Part shown: one piece after another, positions 1 through 6,440 of the stretch | How positions within the stretch are numbered: position 1 is the first letter of the stretch | Layout of the letters: each line of letters opens with the position of its first letter | NCBI GenBank assembly: GCA_031374125.1 | Contig: JANMFM010000326.1 | Span: forward strand, 1 to 14,933 | Origin: JAEYZS01 sp031374125 | GTDB lineage: Bacteria > Bdellovibrionota > Bdellovibrionia > Bdellovibrionales > JAEYZS01 | DNA: 14,933 nucleotides | Direction of reading: 5' to 3' | Program-made: the position numbers and the translations under genes | The notes under the pieces: model-generated | Told to the model about the DNA's origin: nothing | Database searches by the model: none | The model's input: the letters and a program-made list of their open reading frames with translations, nothing else

Positions 1-124
1 GCTTTGGATTAGAAGAGGCTTTGAATATGTTAAAGGAACCCACGTCCCTTTTGAGGGGGAGGGCACATTCCTTGGCTTGAGCCAGAGAACCGAAAGAGAT
101 CATAAGGATTAAAATATATTTCAT
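1..124 (-). CDS. 5' end of a gene for an exported protein, cut by the window edge
   Basis: An ATG at 122-124 on the minus strand opens a frame of 41 codons that runs off the left edge. The start reads MKYILILMISFGSLAQA, a clear Sec signal peptide (one Lys, a hydrophobic core, and an AQA cleavage motif), followed by KECALPLKRDVGS in the mature part. The family cannot be recognised from the 24 or so mature residues present. A GGTGG stretch about 5 nt upstream of the ATG could serve as a weak ribosome site. The gene is divergent from the cyclophilin gene, with 145 bp between the two starts, so the promoters must lie in 125-269. The first five codons are identical in DNA to those of the cyclophilin gene, which gives a 15-bp inverted repeat. 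The exported nature is well supported; the function is unknown. Confidence 0.65.
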   Translation of the reverse strand, partial: MKYILILMISFGSLAQAKECALPLKRDVGSFNIFKASSNPK

Positions 125-269
125 AAACACCACCATCTAAAAATTATTATATCAAAAATTAATGACTCCATAGCGACAGTTGTAAATTGGATAGGTACGT
201 CAAATTTCTTTACAGAGTTCCTTGTGGTGTAAATCAATATACGCTCTAATGAGTCCATTAGGGGGATTT

Positions 270-812
270 ATGAAATATATTTTAGTTCTTACGGTAATGC
301 TTTTTACACAATTTTCAGTTGCGGGAACCATCGTTTTGGTAGAGACAAATAAGGGAAATTTCGAAATCGAATTGAATGATGAGAAAGCTCCAATTTCATC
401 AGAGAATTTTTTAAAATATGTAGATTCTGGTTTTTATAATGGAACAATTTTTCATAGAGCAGTCAAAAATTTCGTTGTGCAAGCGGGGGGATTAACCTCG
501 GACATGCAAGAGAAAGAAACTTTAGCCCCCATTCCAAGCGAAGCAAAGAACGGTTTAAGCAACCTTAAGGGCACATTAGGAATGGCGAGAACAGAAGACA
601 TTAATAGCGCCACTTCACAATTCTACGTAAACACTAAAGACAACACGGGACTGGATTACTCTTCAACAAAAGCGGGATACGCAGTCTTTGGAAAAGTAAT
701 TAACGGTTACGAAGTGATTGAAGTCATCGAAAATTCTCCGGTTCATTCCGTGGATGGATACGATGATGTCCCTCAAGAAGCAATTGTTATAGAGAGCATG
801 AAGAGAAAGTAA
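270..812 (+). CDS. ppiA: Periplasmic cyclophilin-type peptidyl-prolyl cis-trans isomerase
   Basis: Cyclophilins catalyse cis-trans isomerisation of X-Pro bonds, and this exported form would assist folding in the periplasm. From the ATG at 270 the product is 180 residues, close to the ~190 of E. coli PpiA. I chose this start over the in-frame ATG at 222 because AGGGGGA lies 5-10 nt upstream and the protein then begins with a clean signal peptide (MKYILVLTVMLFTQFSVA, predicted cut before GTIVL). The cyclophilin core is plain: ENFLKYVDSGFYNGTIFHRA, then the FVVQAGG strand with the catalytic-type Arg of FHRA, GMART, the QFYVN motif and VFGKVINGYEVI. It is divergent from the partial exported gene on its left. 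A possible 45-codon ORF follows 8 nt after its stop. Family assignment is secure; the symbol is by analogy with the periplasmic enzyme. Confidence 0.93.
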   Translation: MKYILVLTVMLFTQFSVAGTIVLVETNKGNFEIELNDEKAPISSENFLKYVDSGFYNGTIFHRAVKNFVVQAGGLTSDMQEKETLAPIPSEAKNGLSNLKGTLGMARTEDINSATSQFYVNTKDNTGLDYSSTKAGYAVFGKVINGYEVIEVIENSPVHSVDGYDDVPQEAIVIESMKRK

Positions 813-820
813 GATTTAAA

Positions 821-958
821 ATGTCTGGTAAATCTCTTATGGATCGAATTTCTTCGCAGAGGGAAGATAATAAAAATTCTGCAACATGCGCAGATATTGT
901 ATTTTGTGAAAAAATATTAAGTAATTCTCCAAAAGGAATTTTTCCTGGAATTTGGTAG
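821..958 (+). CDS. Possible small ORF downstream of the cyclophilin gene
   Basis: An ATG at 821 opens a 45-residue frame (MSGKSLMDRISSQREDNKNS ... ending GIFPGIW) 8 nt after the cyclophilin stop. It has two Cys residues, no signal peptide and no recognisable family. There is no convincing Shine-Dalgarno sequence, only a purine-rich AAGAGAAAG in the end of ppiA, so translation would probably depend on coupling. It could equally be a chance frame or the remnant of a longer gene. Listed because of its position in a possible transcript with ppiA; low confidence. Confidence 0.25.
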   Translation: MSGKSLMDRISSQREDNKNSATCADIVFCEKILSNSPKGIFPGIW

Positions 959-1114
959 TATAGCAGTTTGTTTGTTCATATTGAGTTCCAAAAGTACTAG
1001 ATTTTATTGTCTAATTTTACTAGAAAATAGTGGAAATATTACTAGAATTTAGTGTTTCTGCAAAGTCTAGGTCGCTCACGGAGTACGGAGTTTTCATTCC
1101 TAATGCAGGGGCGG
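959..1114. other. AT-rich intergenic stretch, no gene seen
   Basis: Between the possible small ORF and the structured repeat there is about 155 bp of AT-rich DNA. Stop codons are frequent in the plus frames. A minus-strand frame of 63 codons covers 1020-1211, but it runs through the palindrome of the repeat, and the equivalent sequence in repeat copy 2 lacks its start codon, so I treat it as non-coding. No tRNA and no clear promoter were seen. Confidence 0.5.
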
Positions 1115-1253
1115 TTATGAAGAGAAAATGCGTATACTTTTTCTTATACACATAGCAACACCGCAGCGGTGTTGCTATGTGTCCTCGGTCTTTGGAAATC
1201 AAATCGATCATTTTCTCTGAACTTTAATGACTCGGTCCTGATTCCAAGACATT
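1115..1253. repeat. Dispersed structured repeat, copy 1 (about 139 bp)
   Basis: This element aligns with a second copy at 7347-7475 from TTATG(G)AAGAGA to GATTCCAAGACATT, with small indels. It contains two potential stems. The first is a perfect 17-bp palindrome, ACACATAGCAACACCGC (1148-1164) against 1166-1182. The second pairs GTCTTTGGAAATC (1188-1200) with GATTCCAAGAC (1240-1250), 11 pairs with two one-base bulges. Between them the two copies share CTTTGGAAATCAA and CTTTAATGACT. There is no T-tract after the palindrome in either direction, so it is not a simple terminator. It could be a REP/MITE-like non-autonomous element or a structured RNA gene; the sequence does not show which strand is transcribed. 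Confidence 0.7.
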
Positions 1254-1494
1254 TCCTTTAATTCAAGACCTATAAGCCATTTAGCTGGACTAGATTTTGC
1301 TGAGTTAACTTCTTTAGAAGAGTTAAATTTATCCTTCAATAAAATTACCGACATTTCTAAAGTTTTTTTGTGATCAACAAAAGAACTTGAGAGATCTCAG
1401 TCTAAACCACTTCAATTTTATTCGAAACCAACGGACAACCTCGGCGTTTGCGAGTCAAGAAGGGGGAGCAAAAGAAGCTGAAGAAGGAATTTAG
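1242..1494 (+). pseudogene. Remnant of a leucine-rich-repeat protein gene, frameshifted
   Basis: A frame after a TGA at 1239-1241 reads ISHLAGLDFAELTSLEELNL, followed by SFNKITDISKVFL and a stop at 1371-1373. This matches the leucine-rich repeat pattern LxxLxxLxLxxNxIxDI. Moving one base forward at the T7 run (1363-1369) restores an open frame that continues KNLRDLSLNHFNFI, another LRR-like unit, and ends GGAKEAEEGI with a TAG at 1492-1494. No start codon is present; the upstream boundary is the end of repeat copy 1, whose last bases overlap the frame. I read this as the 3' end of a decayed LRR gene with a frameshift. Its last bases overlap the stop of the convergent minus-strand gene. LRR identity is moderately secure from the pattern; the former function is unknown. 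Confidence 0.5.
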
Positions 1495-3335
1495 GAATTA
1501 TTGAGTAAATCTGGATTTTTTTGGATAATTGCTTCAAATTCGAGATCAGCTCTTAATAACTCTAATAACTTAAGATAATTGTCGTATCTGTATCGAGATA
1601 TGGGCATAATAATAGTATGTGGATAGTTAATCTTGTGTAATTTATTTTGACGAATGGTGGTTAATAAATTTGTAAGAAACCTTGTAATTTCAGAGCGACT
1701 ACTATTTAGCTCATTTTCTTTTACTATTTTTGTTAAAATATCTATTTGCAGCTCAAAGCTTTTAGAAGTTTGAGGAAGTTCAAAAATACCATTGAGTATA
1801 ATTCGCAGTTGTCCCGTCGTTATAGTATTTTGGCCGTAGCGTACTTGATTGTTTAAAATATCGATTTCATGATTAAATTTCTCGGAAGATTGTTTTGCTG
1901 CAATTTTCAATGGATCTAAAATTTTACGAATTAATTTATCATTTTGATGTTGATTTAAATCTGTTAGCGCTTTAGCAGGAAAAACTTGAAGAAGTCTAGT
2001 ATATTGCCCGTTCCAATTTTCGCTTGGATTTTTATTTATTTTTTTAATTATTTCGGCGAGTAATTCATTCTGTTGTCGTGAGGCAAGATCTCTTACTTCA
2101 AATAAAAATATTGAGTTTGTATCAGCGCTTAAAATAACCTCAGCTATCTTTTCTAAAGAAAAATCAGAAAGGGATCCTCTTAAATTCAGGGCATCTAATA
2201 TTTTATTAATATTTGTTAATTTCCAGTTTCTGGATTCAATAAAATTTGTAACAATAATAGGCTCAAGCTCTCTTGCATATGCAGAAAGATCGAGTCTTTC
2301 TACATTTTTTTCTAAAAGAATAGTGATTGCCTCTTCAATAAAATTCTCATGCGTTGAATATTTTTTTAGGTATTGAACTAATAAGACCAATTTTTTAGGA
2401 TTAGTATAATTAAGTCCAACGCTTATTATTTTTCTAGTATAGATAATTCTTTCTTCTCTAGATATTTTTGGATCCACAGCATTTATTAAAATCTGTACCA
2501 AAGGAGTATTTTCAACCTTATCATAAAGTTTTTGAAAGTTATCATAATACTCTCTAGTGGAACGAGGAAAATCTCGCATGCTTCCTATAGATTCAGGTAG
2601 CTGGTCTAATTTCATTTCGGTATTTCTGTAATCTGGAGTTGTGTCCGTCACTCTTATGGGAATACTTATATTGTTAAGATCAATTCCATTTATTCTTGCG
2701 AGTTCTTGTATTTTTGGCCACATGGCTTTTGGAATTAGAATTTCAACACCGTGGTCTTTTAAAGCTATGGGCCGAGATGAGAATACGAACTCTCCTGACT
2801 CAGTAAGTTTATTATCTTTAATTAAACTAGGAAGTTCTTCAACTAAATATGTACTTTTTGGACCTAAGTTACTGCCAAGATCCATATTCCCATGATCCCA
2901 TCCCGTGTTATAATAAAAATCTTTCCGATTTAATAGATTAGGAGAAAAAACTACTATTGGCTGACGTAGTTCACGTACATTACCCAAAGAACCACTTAAA
3001 AAAATTTCAGCAAAATTTGCATCAACCTGTGCTGTACCAGAACTTTTTGATATAGGCCTACCACTAAGATCTACAATACTACCAGAAGACTGATGTTTAA
3101 AGGACTGCAAAGACCCAGTTTTTAAAATACCAATAAGATTAGAGATTGTGGTTTTGTGCTGTAAAGTTACTAGTCCAGCTTCATGAATTATGCGCCCAGT
3201 AGTCTTGGAACGACTTTTTTTGGATTGATACTGAGCCAGTTCCGTTTTAAATAATAAAGCGCATTGACGGCCATCAGAATAAGATACAGTGGGTATAGAA
3301 AAAATTAAAATAAACAGAAGAAATATTTGTTTCAT
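1491..3335 (-). CDS. Large exported protein with an ADP-ribosyltransferase-like N-terminal region and a helical C-terminal region
   Basis: The ATG at 3333-3335 gives 614 residues with an excellent signal peptide (MKQIFLLFILIFSIPTVSYS, then DGRQC). An in-frame ATG 21 nt upstream is possible; neither start has a clear ribosome site. Residues 60-76, HKTTISNLIGILKTGSL, resemble the H-x-T-x-x-x-NL-x-x-IL-x-x-G-x-L opening of DarT-like and other ADP-ribosyltransferases. IVVFSPNLLNRKDFYYNTGW (127-146) and GEFVFSSRPIAL (181-192, with Glu182 as a possible catalytic residue) fit the later strands of that fold. From about 230 to the end the protein is predominantly helical, possibly a solenoid, with no recognised domain. 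The gene is visibly more AT-rich than the housekeeping block, which hints at transfer or relaxed selection. Export is well supported. The enzymatic assignment is inference from a short pattern, and a secreted effector is only one option. Confidence 0.8.
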   Translation of the reverse strand: MKQIFLLFILIFSIPTVSYSDGRQCALLFKTELAQYQSKKSRSKTTGRIIHEAGLVTLQHKTTISNLIGILKTGSLQSFKHQSSGSIVDLSGRPISKSSGTAQVDANFAEIFLSGSLGNVRELRQPIVVFSPNLLNRKDFYYNTGWDHGNMDLGSNLGPKSTYLVEELPSLIKDNKLTESGEFVFSSRPIALKDHGVEILIPKAMWPKIQELARINGIDLNNISIPIRVTDTTPDYRNTEMKLDQLPESIGSMRDFPRSTREYYDNFQKLYDKVENTPLVQILINAVDPKISREERIIYTRKIISVGLNYTNPKKLVLLVQYLKKYSTHENFIEEAITILLEKNVERLDLSAYARELEPIIVTNFIESRNWKLTNINKILDALNLRGSLSDFSLEKIAEVILSADTNSIFLFEVRDLASRQQNELLAEIIKKINKNPSENWNGQYTRLLQVFPAKALTDLNQHQNDKLIRKILDPLKIAAKQSSEKFNHEIDILNNQVRYGQNTITTGQLRIILNGIFELPQTSKSFELQIDILTKIVKENELNSSRSEITRFLTNLLTTIRQNKLHKINYPHTIIMPISRYRYDNYLKLLELLRADLEFEAIIQKNPDLLNNS

Positions 3336-3339
3336 ATTT

Positions 3340-3360
3340 AATATTAATGCAAACATGCCA
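3340..3360 (-). promoter_or_regulatory. Small hairpin at the 5' end of the large exported-protein gene
   Basis: AGGCT and AGCCT just beyond this interval (about 3361-3374 on the plus strand, loop TATG) form a 5-bp stem immediately upstream of the alternative ATG at 3356, followed on the plus strand by seven T residues. In the minus-strand mRNA it would lie in the leader next to the start codons. It could affect initiation or be chance; the stem is short. Confidence 0.2.
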
Positions 3361-3659
3361 AAGGCTTATGAGCCTATTTTTTTGTATATAATACTAACAA
3401 TTAGATTAAAAATAGATTTTTTAATTCTAACCCGTTGAAAATACAAGAATAATTTGTGTCTATTAGTTTTTTCATTGAGTAACAATAAGAGGCAAAATTC
3501 TTCTTAAATTGTTGCAATATTATTGCTCAAATATATCTATTTTAATTTGAATAGAGTTTCTGATTAATTAGCAGAAAATCGTTAAAAATTTTCTCAACTC
3601 GATCAGAGCGTAAGAAAAGCATTTGATAAAACACTTGTTCGATAATCAAAATTTATTCG

Positions 3660-3691
3660 AAAAAGCGCTGGTCAGATGATCGGCGTTTTTT
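3660..3691 (+). terminator. Intrinsic terminator-like hairpin with T6
   Basis: CGCTGGTC (3666-3673) pairs with GATCGGCG (3678-3685) through eight pairs, two of them G-U when transcribed from the plus strand, with the loop AGAT. AAAAAG precedes it and TTTTTT (3686-3691) follows, so the outer bases can extend the stem. Read from the minus strand the two wobbles become A-C mismatches, so the plus orientation is favoured, although a T5 run also exists on the minus side and the hairpin lies about 50 nt beyond the stop of the minus-strand nucleotidyltransferase gene. No plus-strand gene lies immediately upstream, which suggests either bidirectional use or an unannotated plus-strand transcript. Confidence 0.5.
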
Positions 3692-3703
3692 ATGACACGA
3701 CAT

Positions 3704-3720
3704 TTCGCCGCTGCGGCGAA
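3704..3720. repeat. GC-rich perfect palindrome
   Basis: TTCGCCGC and GCGGCGAA form an 8-bp perfect stem around a single T, standing out in AT-rich surroundings 24 bp from the stop of the nucleotidyltransferase gene. There is no T-tract directly after it on either strand. It could add to the adjacent terminator, protect the 3' end of the mRNA from decay, or be a lone REP-like unit. Its flanks do not resemble the two-copy repeat at 1115 and 7347. Confidence 0.4.
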
Positions 3721-3743
3721 GCTCTGCGATGGCAATAATTGGA

Positions 3744-4190
3744 TTATTTTAAAGTTTGCTTTAAATATTCTAAAAGTAGATTTGATTTTTCAAATCTTCC
3801 CATCAGACTGTATGCCTTGGCCCAAACTGCGGGGCTGCCTACTGGAACTTCTTCCCATTCTTTTATGACTAGTGTTGGGACGTTGAAAACTTCTGAGCTT
3901 GTGCGGATCGCAAAACCGCCGATGAGATCAATCGACGTATTTTCTATTTTGATTACGCATAAATATTTTGAAGGAAATAATTCTGTTGGAGGCTTTACTT
4001 CATAACTGAGACCTTTAAGCAAAGGCTCAACAGTTTCCCATTCTGCGTCTGTCGTAAGGTCCCAATCGCGCACATCTTTTACCAACCCTAAGGAAGCCAT
4101 CAATCCACTGCCTCCCAAAGCATGTTTAATACCCGCCTTCTTTAAGCGAGAAGAAATTTCTTTCAATGCGGAGAAATCCGGAGTTTGCAT
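3744..4190 (-). CDS. Predicted nucleotidyltransferase-fold protein
   Basis: The product has 148 residues from the ATG at 4188-4190. That start is favoured over an in-frame TTG at 4211 because AAGGA lies 5 nt upstream. The sequence shows the minimal nucleotidyltransferase signature: ALGGSGLMASLGL (the GS helix), then VRDWDLTTD giving the D-x-D metal-binding pair, and SIDLIGGF giving the third acidic residue. Such proteins transfer NMP from NTP to a protein, RNA or small molecule; the substrate cannot be read from the sequence. The C-terminal part (LVIKEWEEVPVGSPAVWAKA and the helix to LEYLKQTLK) fits small stand-alone members. The gene follows the LysR gene on the same strand after 80 nt that contain a possible 20-codon ORF, so co-transcription is likely. 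Fold assignment is fairly good; the biological role is unknown. Confidence 0.75.
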   Translation of the reverse strand: MQTPDFSALKEISSRLKKAGIKHALGGSGLMASLGLVKDVRDWDLTTDAEWETVEPLLKGLSYEVKPPTELFPSKYLCVIKIENTSIDLIGGFAIRTSSEVFNVPTLVIKEWEEVPVGSPAVWAKAYSLMGRFEKSNLLLEYLKQTLK

Positions 4191-4211
4191 GTATATCCTT
4201 ACCACCTTCAA

Positions 4212-4274
4212 TTATTTTTTATTTTTAGAAATTGTAGTATCATAACGAATGTCCTCCGCGCCTCCAGCGATCAT
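4212..4274 (-). CDS. Possible 20-codon ORF coupled to the LysR gene
   Basis: An ATG overlaps the TGA stop of the LysR gene in an ATGA arrangement and opens MIAGGAEDIRYDTTISKNKK, ending in TAA just before the TTG that precedes the nucleotidyltransferase start. The overlap is typical of translational coupling. No family is recognised, and the frame may only serve to carry ribosomes to the next gene, or may be chance. Confidence 0.2.
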   Translation of the reverse strand: MIAGGAEDIRYDTTISKNKK

Positions 4275-5134
4275 AAGATTTGTTTTTTCAGCCAATCGGA
4301 CATTCTAGAAATAATATCTTTATTCGTGAATCGGCTTCGTGACCACCAAATGCCATATTTACTCTGGCCTCCTGGTTTTTCGCGAATGATGTAGAGTTGC
4401 TTACTCTCCACTTCGTCTTTGATGACATAACGGGGTAGCAAGCACCAACCGAAACCACTTAAGCATGCGGCACGCGCAGTAGATATGTCATTAAAGTATG
4501 CTGCAATATTAAGTTTATTTTCATTCTCGGACTCTGAAAAAATCTTGTCAGGATAAAGACGCTCACAGGCCAAGTGAGGAGTTTGGTAGAGCCCGTGGTT
4601 TTCAATGATAGTTTTATATTTTTTAAGAAACGATTTTGAAGCAACGGCAACAATTGGTTCTGAGATGAGTTGTTTGTAAGCCAATTGTGGATCAGAGGGT
4701 CTGTCGCAATCAATTCCAATATCAATCTTGCCATTCAAAAGTGCTTCCTCAGTTCCGTTTTCAAAAGTGTAAAGAGAGAGTTTTGTATTTGGAAAGAGTT
4801 CAACAAGTGTCATGAACTGTGGCGCCATAACTCTGGCTGCAAACTCACGATTCGTTCCAATTCTTAAAACGGATTGAAGTTCTGCAAGCTGAGTTTGAAC
4901 GCGGATGGAGTCTCGTGTTTGACTATTGAGTCTTCGGCCAATTTCAGTGAGAACCCATCGTCCATTTCTTTTTTCTATGGCTGGATATTTCTCGCTGATG
5001 CGAGCCAACTGCCGGGATACACCTGAGGCATCTTTGCGGAAAGCCTGTGCCGTCGCCTCAATAGTTAATGCCTCTTCTAGCTCCAGAAGAAGCTCGCAGT
5101 CGGAAGAGGAAAGTGGAAAACGATTTTTTTGCAT
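4271..5134 (-). CDS. LysR-family transcriptional regulator
   Basis: This protein of 287 residues is a normal length for the family. The N-terminal ~65 residues form the winged helix-turn-helix (LLLELEEALTIEATAQAFRK, DASGVSRQLARISEKYPAIE), although it departs from the usual LysR consensus. A linker helix follows (residues ~68-90). The effector-binding domain then starts near LRIGTNREFAARVMAPQFM and includes GKIDIGIDCD, EPIVAVASKSF, and the second-lobe helix ARAACLSGFGWCLLPRYVIK, where substrate-binding proteins of this class have the G-x-G-x-x-x-LP pattern. The start is supported by GGAGG 4 nt upstream of the ATG. It is divergent from the exported-protein operon at 5286, with 151 bp between the starts that hold a dyad at 5193-5219. 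By family habit it would autoregulate and control that operon; the ligand is unknown. Confidence 0.85.
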   Translation of the reverse strand: MQKNRFPLSSSDCELLLELEEALTIEATAQAFRKDASGVSRQLARISEKYPAIEKRNGRWVLTEIGRRLNSQTRDSIRVQTQLAELQSVLRIGTNREFAARVMAPQFMTLVELFPNTKLSLYTFENGTEEALLNGKIDIGIDCDRPSDPQLAYKQLISEPIVAVASKSFLKKYKTIIENHGLYQTPHLACERLYPDKIFSESENENKLNIAAYFNDISTARAACLSGFGWCLLPRYVIKDEVESKQLYIIREKPGGQSKYGIWWSRSRFTNKDIISRMSDWLKKQIL

Positions 5135-5192
5135 GAGGCCTCCCTAATAAATCTCAAAGTACTAGATTTTGTGAAAATCGCAATAAAGTTAT

Positions 5193-5219
5193 GCATTATT
5201 TGCAATTTACTCATAATGC
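5193..5219. promoter_or_regulatory. Inverted repeat, candidate LysR-family operator
   Basis: GCATTAT (5193-5199) and ATAATGC (5213-5219) form a perfect 7-bp dyad with a 13-bp spacer in the 151-bp gap between the divergent LysR gene and the 110-residue exported-protein gene. LysR-type regulators typically bind dyads of this kind (T-N11-A class) between themselves and a divergent target. A second weaker dyad, TGAT-TG-ATCA, lies at about 5250. No promoter elements could be assigned with confidence. Confidence 0.4.
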
Positions 5220-5285
5220 GCATTCAAATAACAATGGTTTAAGTCGGTGATTGATCATCGGCTATAACAATAAGGGGGGGGATAC

Positions 5286-5618
5286 ATGAAGAAAAGCCAA
5301 ACGATTTTGAATGTAGGGGTCACTATGCTAACAGCATTAGGTGCCGCTTCGGTGTTTGCCGAGAATTTACCGGTACCGCGAGCTCACGACATTCAGCCAA
5401 TGGCTGGCAACTGTGCCATTGGACCATTTCCGCAGACGGATAAAGCAGGACCATACAACGCACATTGCGCTGTACTTACAGACGGCGAGAAATGTTTAGC
5501 TCTAATTAAGCAATACATGAGCAGTGAAGGAGTTTTGAAAAAAGTCAGTTTAGGTGAAGAAGAAAAAGTCGCTTATTGTTTAGAACATTTCAAAAATGAG
5601 ATCTTAGGAGAAGAATAA
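5286..5618 (+). CDS. Exported small protein with four cysteines, unknown family
   Basis: The ATG at 5286 follows a G-rich AAGGGGGGG ribosome site. The 110-residue product starts with a Sec signal peptide (MKKSQTILNV..., cleavage predicted after the VFA at residue 25). The ~85-residue mature part has Cys at 43, 61, 70 and 98 (GNCAIG, AHCAV, EKCLA, AYCLE), which could form two disulfides or bind a metal or cofactor. NLPVPRAHDIQPMAGNCAIG is rich in Pro and Gly and the C-terminal half is helical and acidic. No family is recognised. It is the first gene of an operon divergent from the LysR regulator, and only 3 nt separate it from the next gene. A small periplasmic protein with a cytosolic partner recalls metal or redox handling systems, but nothing in the sequence proves this. 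Confidence 0.75.
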   Translation: MKKSQTILNVGVTMLTALGAASVFAENLPVPRAHDIQPMAGNCAIGPFPQTDKAGPYNAHCAVLTDGEKCLALIKQYMSSEGVLKKVSLGEEEKVAYCLEHFKNEILGEE

Positions 5619-5621
5619 AAA

Positions 5622-6440
5622 ATGCCTATCCAAGAATGGGAAGATTTTGAGTTGTCAGAGTTCGCTTATCAAAGGGTGATTTCTAAGCTTGAAAGAAAGC
5701 CTGAGATCTTCACTTTTGAGTCAGATCCGCTCTTGGCTTCTTTAATAGCCTGTCTTGGAATACAATTTGATCTTGGTAAAAAAGATTGGGACCGGTTGAG
5801 CGCTCCCCTCAATGTAAAAATTGGGGGAGCTTCTAATTTATGGAAATCCAAACTAATTAGTTTTAAAGATGAGATTGGTCTTTGTTTATGGTCTTCTGAG
5901 ATTGATGAATTTAAACCTGACCATATTGATCTCAAGCATATTCTTCATCCTCTCTCACTTGACGAAAATCACAAACTTAGTCGTTTAATTATTTTTCCAA
6001 ATCTTATTGCTCAACATTATAGAAAACTTGGAATCAACTTGGTCATAGTCAAAAAATGGGCCTTAAGTTCTTTTCTTGCAGAAGCAAAAAATACAACCAA
6101 TTACCTGCTGACCAATGAACTTGAAATGACCAATGGTACGCCTTTAATTCAGGCTCAACTCATGGCCACCAATCAACTGGCTTTCCAAGGTACACATGAT
6201 TTAGCGGATCATCTTCTGGGGGCAAATCGATTCGGCTTAGAGCGCAATCAAAAACTCTACGCTCATATTCATGAAAAAATGGAAAAAGCTTTTTTTGAAA
6301 TACATCCTATGCCAAACATCATGCGAGTTTTGGCTTACCTCATGGGCGTGATACTTGACGATATGGCTCAACCCATTTGGTATAACTCTGAAAAGCATTA
6401 TAAAACTCTAAAAAAGTATTACAAAATTTTGAAAACCTAG
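5622..6440 (+). CDS. Cytosolic protein of unknown family with a possible -1 frameshift extension
   Basis: The 0-frame product has 272 residues, with no signal peptide or membrane segment. The ribosome site AGGAG lies in the last codons of the preceding gene, so the two are co-translated. Features that stand out are an acidic start (IQEWEDFELSEFAYQ), a central TNQLAFQGTHDLADHLLGAN block that looks like a conserved active or binding segment with His and Asp, and a helical C-terminal part (LAYLMGVILDDMAQPIWYN). No family is recognised. Near the end, CTA AAA AAG (6408-6416) contains the A AAA AAG slippery heptamer in the correct phase. A -1 shift there would replace the last seven residues by 58 others and give a 323-residue protein. 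The alternative is a single-base deletion in the A6 run of an originally longer gene. Confidence 0.8.
   Translation: MPIQEWEDFELSEFAYQRVISKLERKPEIFTFESDPLLASLIACLGIQFDLGKKDWDRLSAPLNVKIGGASNLWKSKLISFKDEIGLCLWSSEIDEFKPDHIDLKHILHPLSLDENHKLSRLIIFPNLIAQHYRKLGINLVIVKKWALSSFLAEAKNTTNYLLTNELEMTNGTPLIQAQLMATNQLAFQGTHDLADHLLGANRFGLERNQKLYAHIHEKMEKAFFEIHPMPNIMRVLAYLMGVILDDMAQPIWYNSEKHYKTLKKYYKILKT

Larger units (their letters stand above)
3357..3743. other. AT-rich intergenic region with several hairpins
   Basis: This 387-bp gap carries no convincing protein gene. It holds a perfect 6-bp-arm palindrome, GCAATATTATTGC (3514-3526), which is a possible operator. It also has a nested hairpin set (GAGTT 3554-3558 with AACTC 3596-3600, and AGAAAAT 3573-3579 with ATTTTCT 3588-3594), a terminator-like hairpin with T6 (3660-3691) and a GC-rich 8-bp hairpin (3704-3720). 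The order of hairpins ending in a T6 run allows a plus-strand small RNA of roughly 140 nt, but no clear promoter was found. Confidence 0.4.

Noticed and set aside
110..284. 15-bp inverted repeat TAAAATATATTTCAT (110-124) / ATGAAATATATTTTA (270-284)
   Set aside because: Both arms are the first five codons of divergent exported-protein genes (MKYIL); explained by similar signal-peptide starts, not by a regulatory dyad.
991..1005. AAAGTACTAGATTTT, identical to 5156-5170 upstream of the LysR gene
   Set aside because: A 15-bp AT-rich match in 15 kb can arise by chance, and the flanks do not align; a shared operator is possible but unsupported.
1148..1182. Palindrome of repeat copy 1 as a plain intrinsic terminator
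   Set aside because: No T-tract follows on either strand, and the conserved region extends ~70 bp past the stem into a second hairpin.
1020..1211. Minus-strand frame of 63 codons across repeat copy 1
   Set aside because: It reads through the palindrome, has no ribosome site or family, and the equivalent region in copy 2 lacks the start codon. A short LDFAE match to the LRR remnant on the other strand is probably chance.
2641..2895. Plus-strand frame of 84 codons opposite the large exported protein
   Set aside because: Shadow of the minus-strand gene, with no ribosome site or signal of its own.
3739..4005. Plus-strand frame of 88 codons opposite the nucleotidyltransferase gene
   Set aside because: Antisense shadow; the minus frame carries the catalytic motifs.
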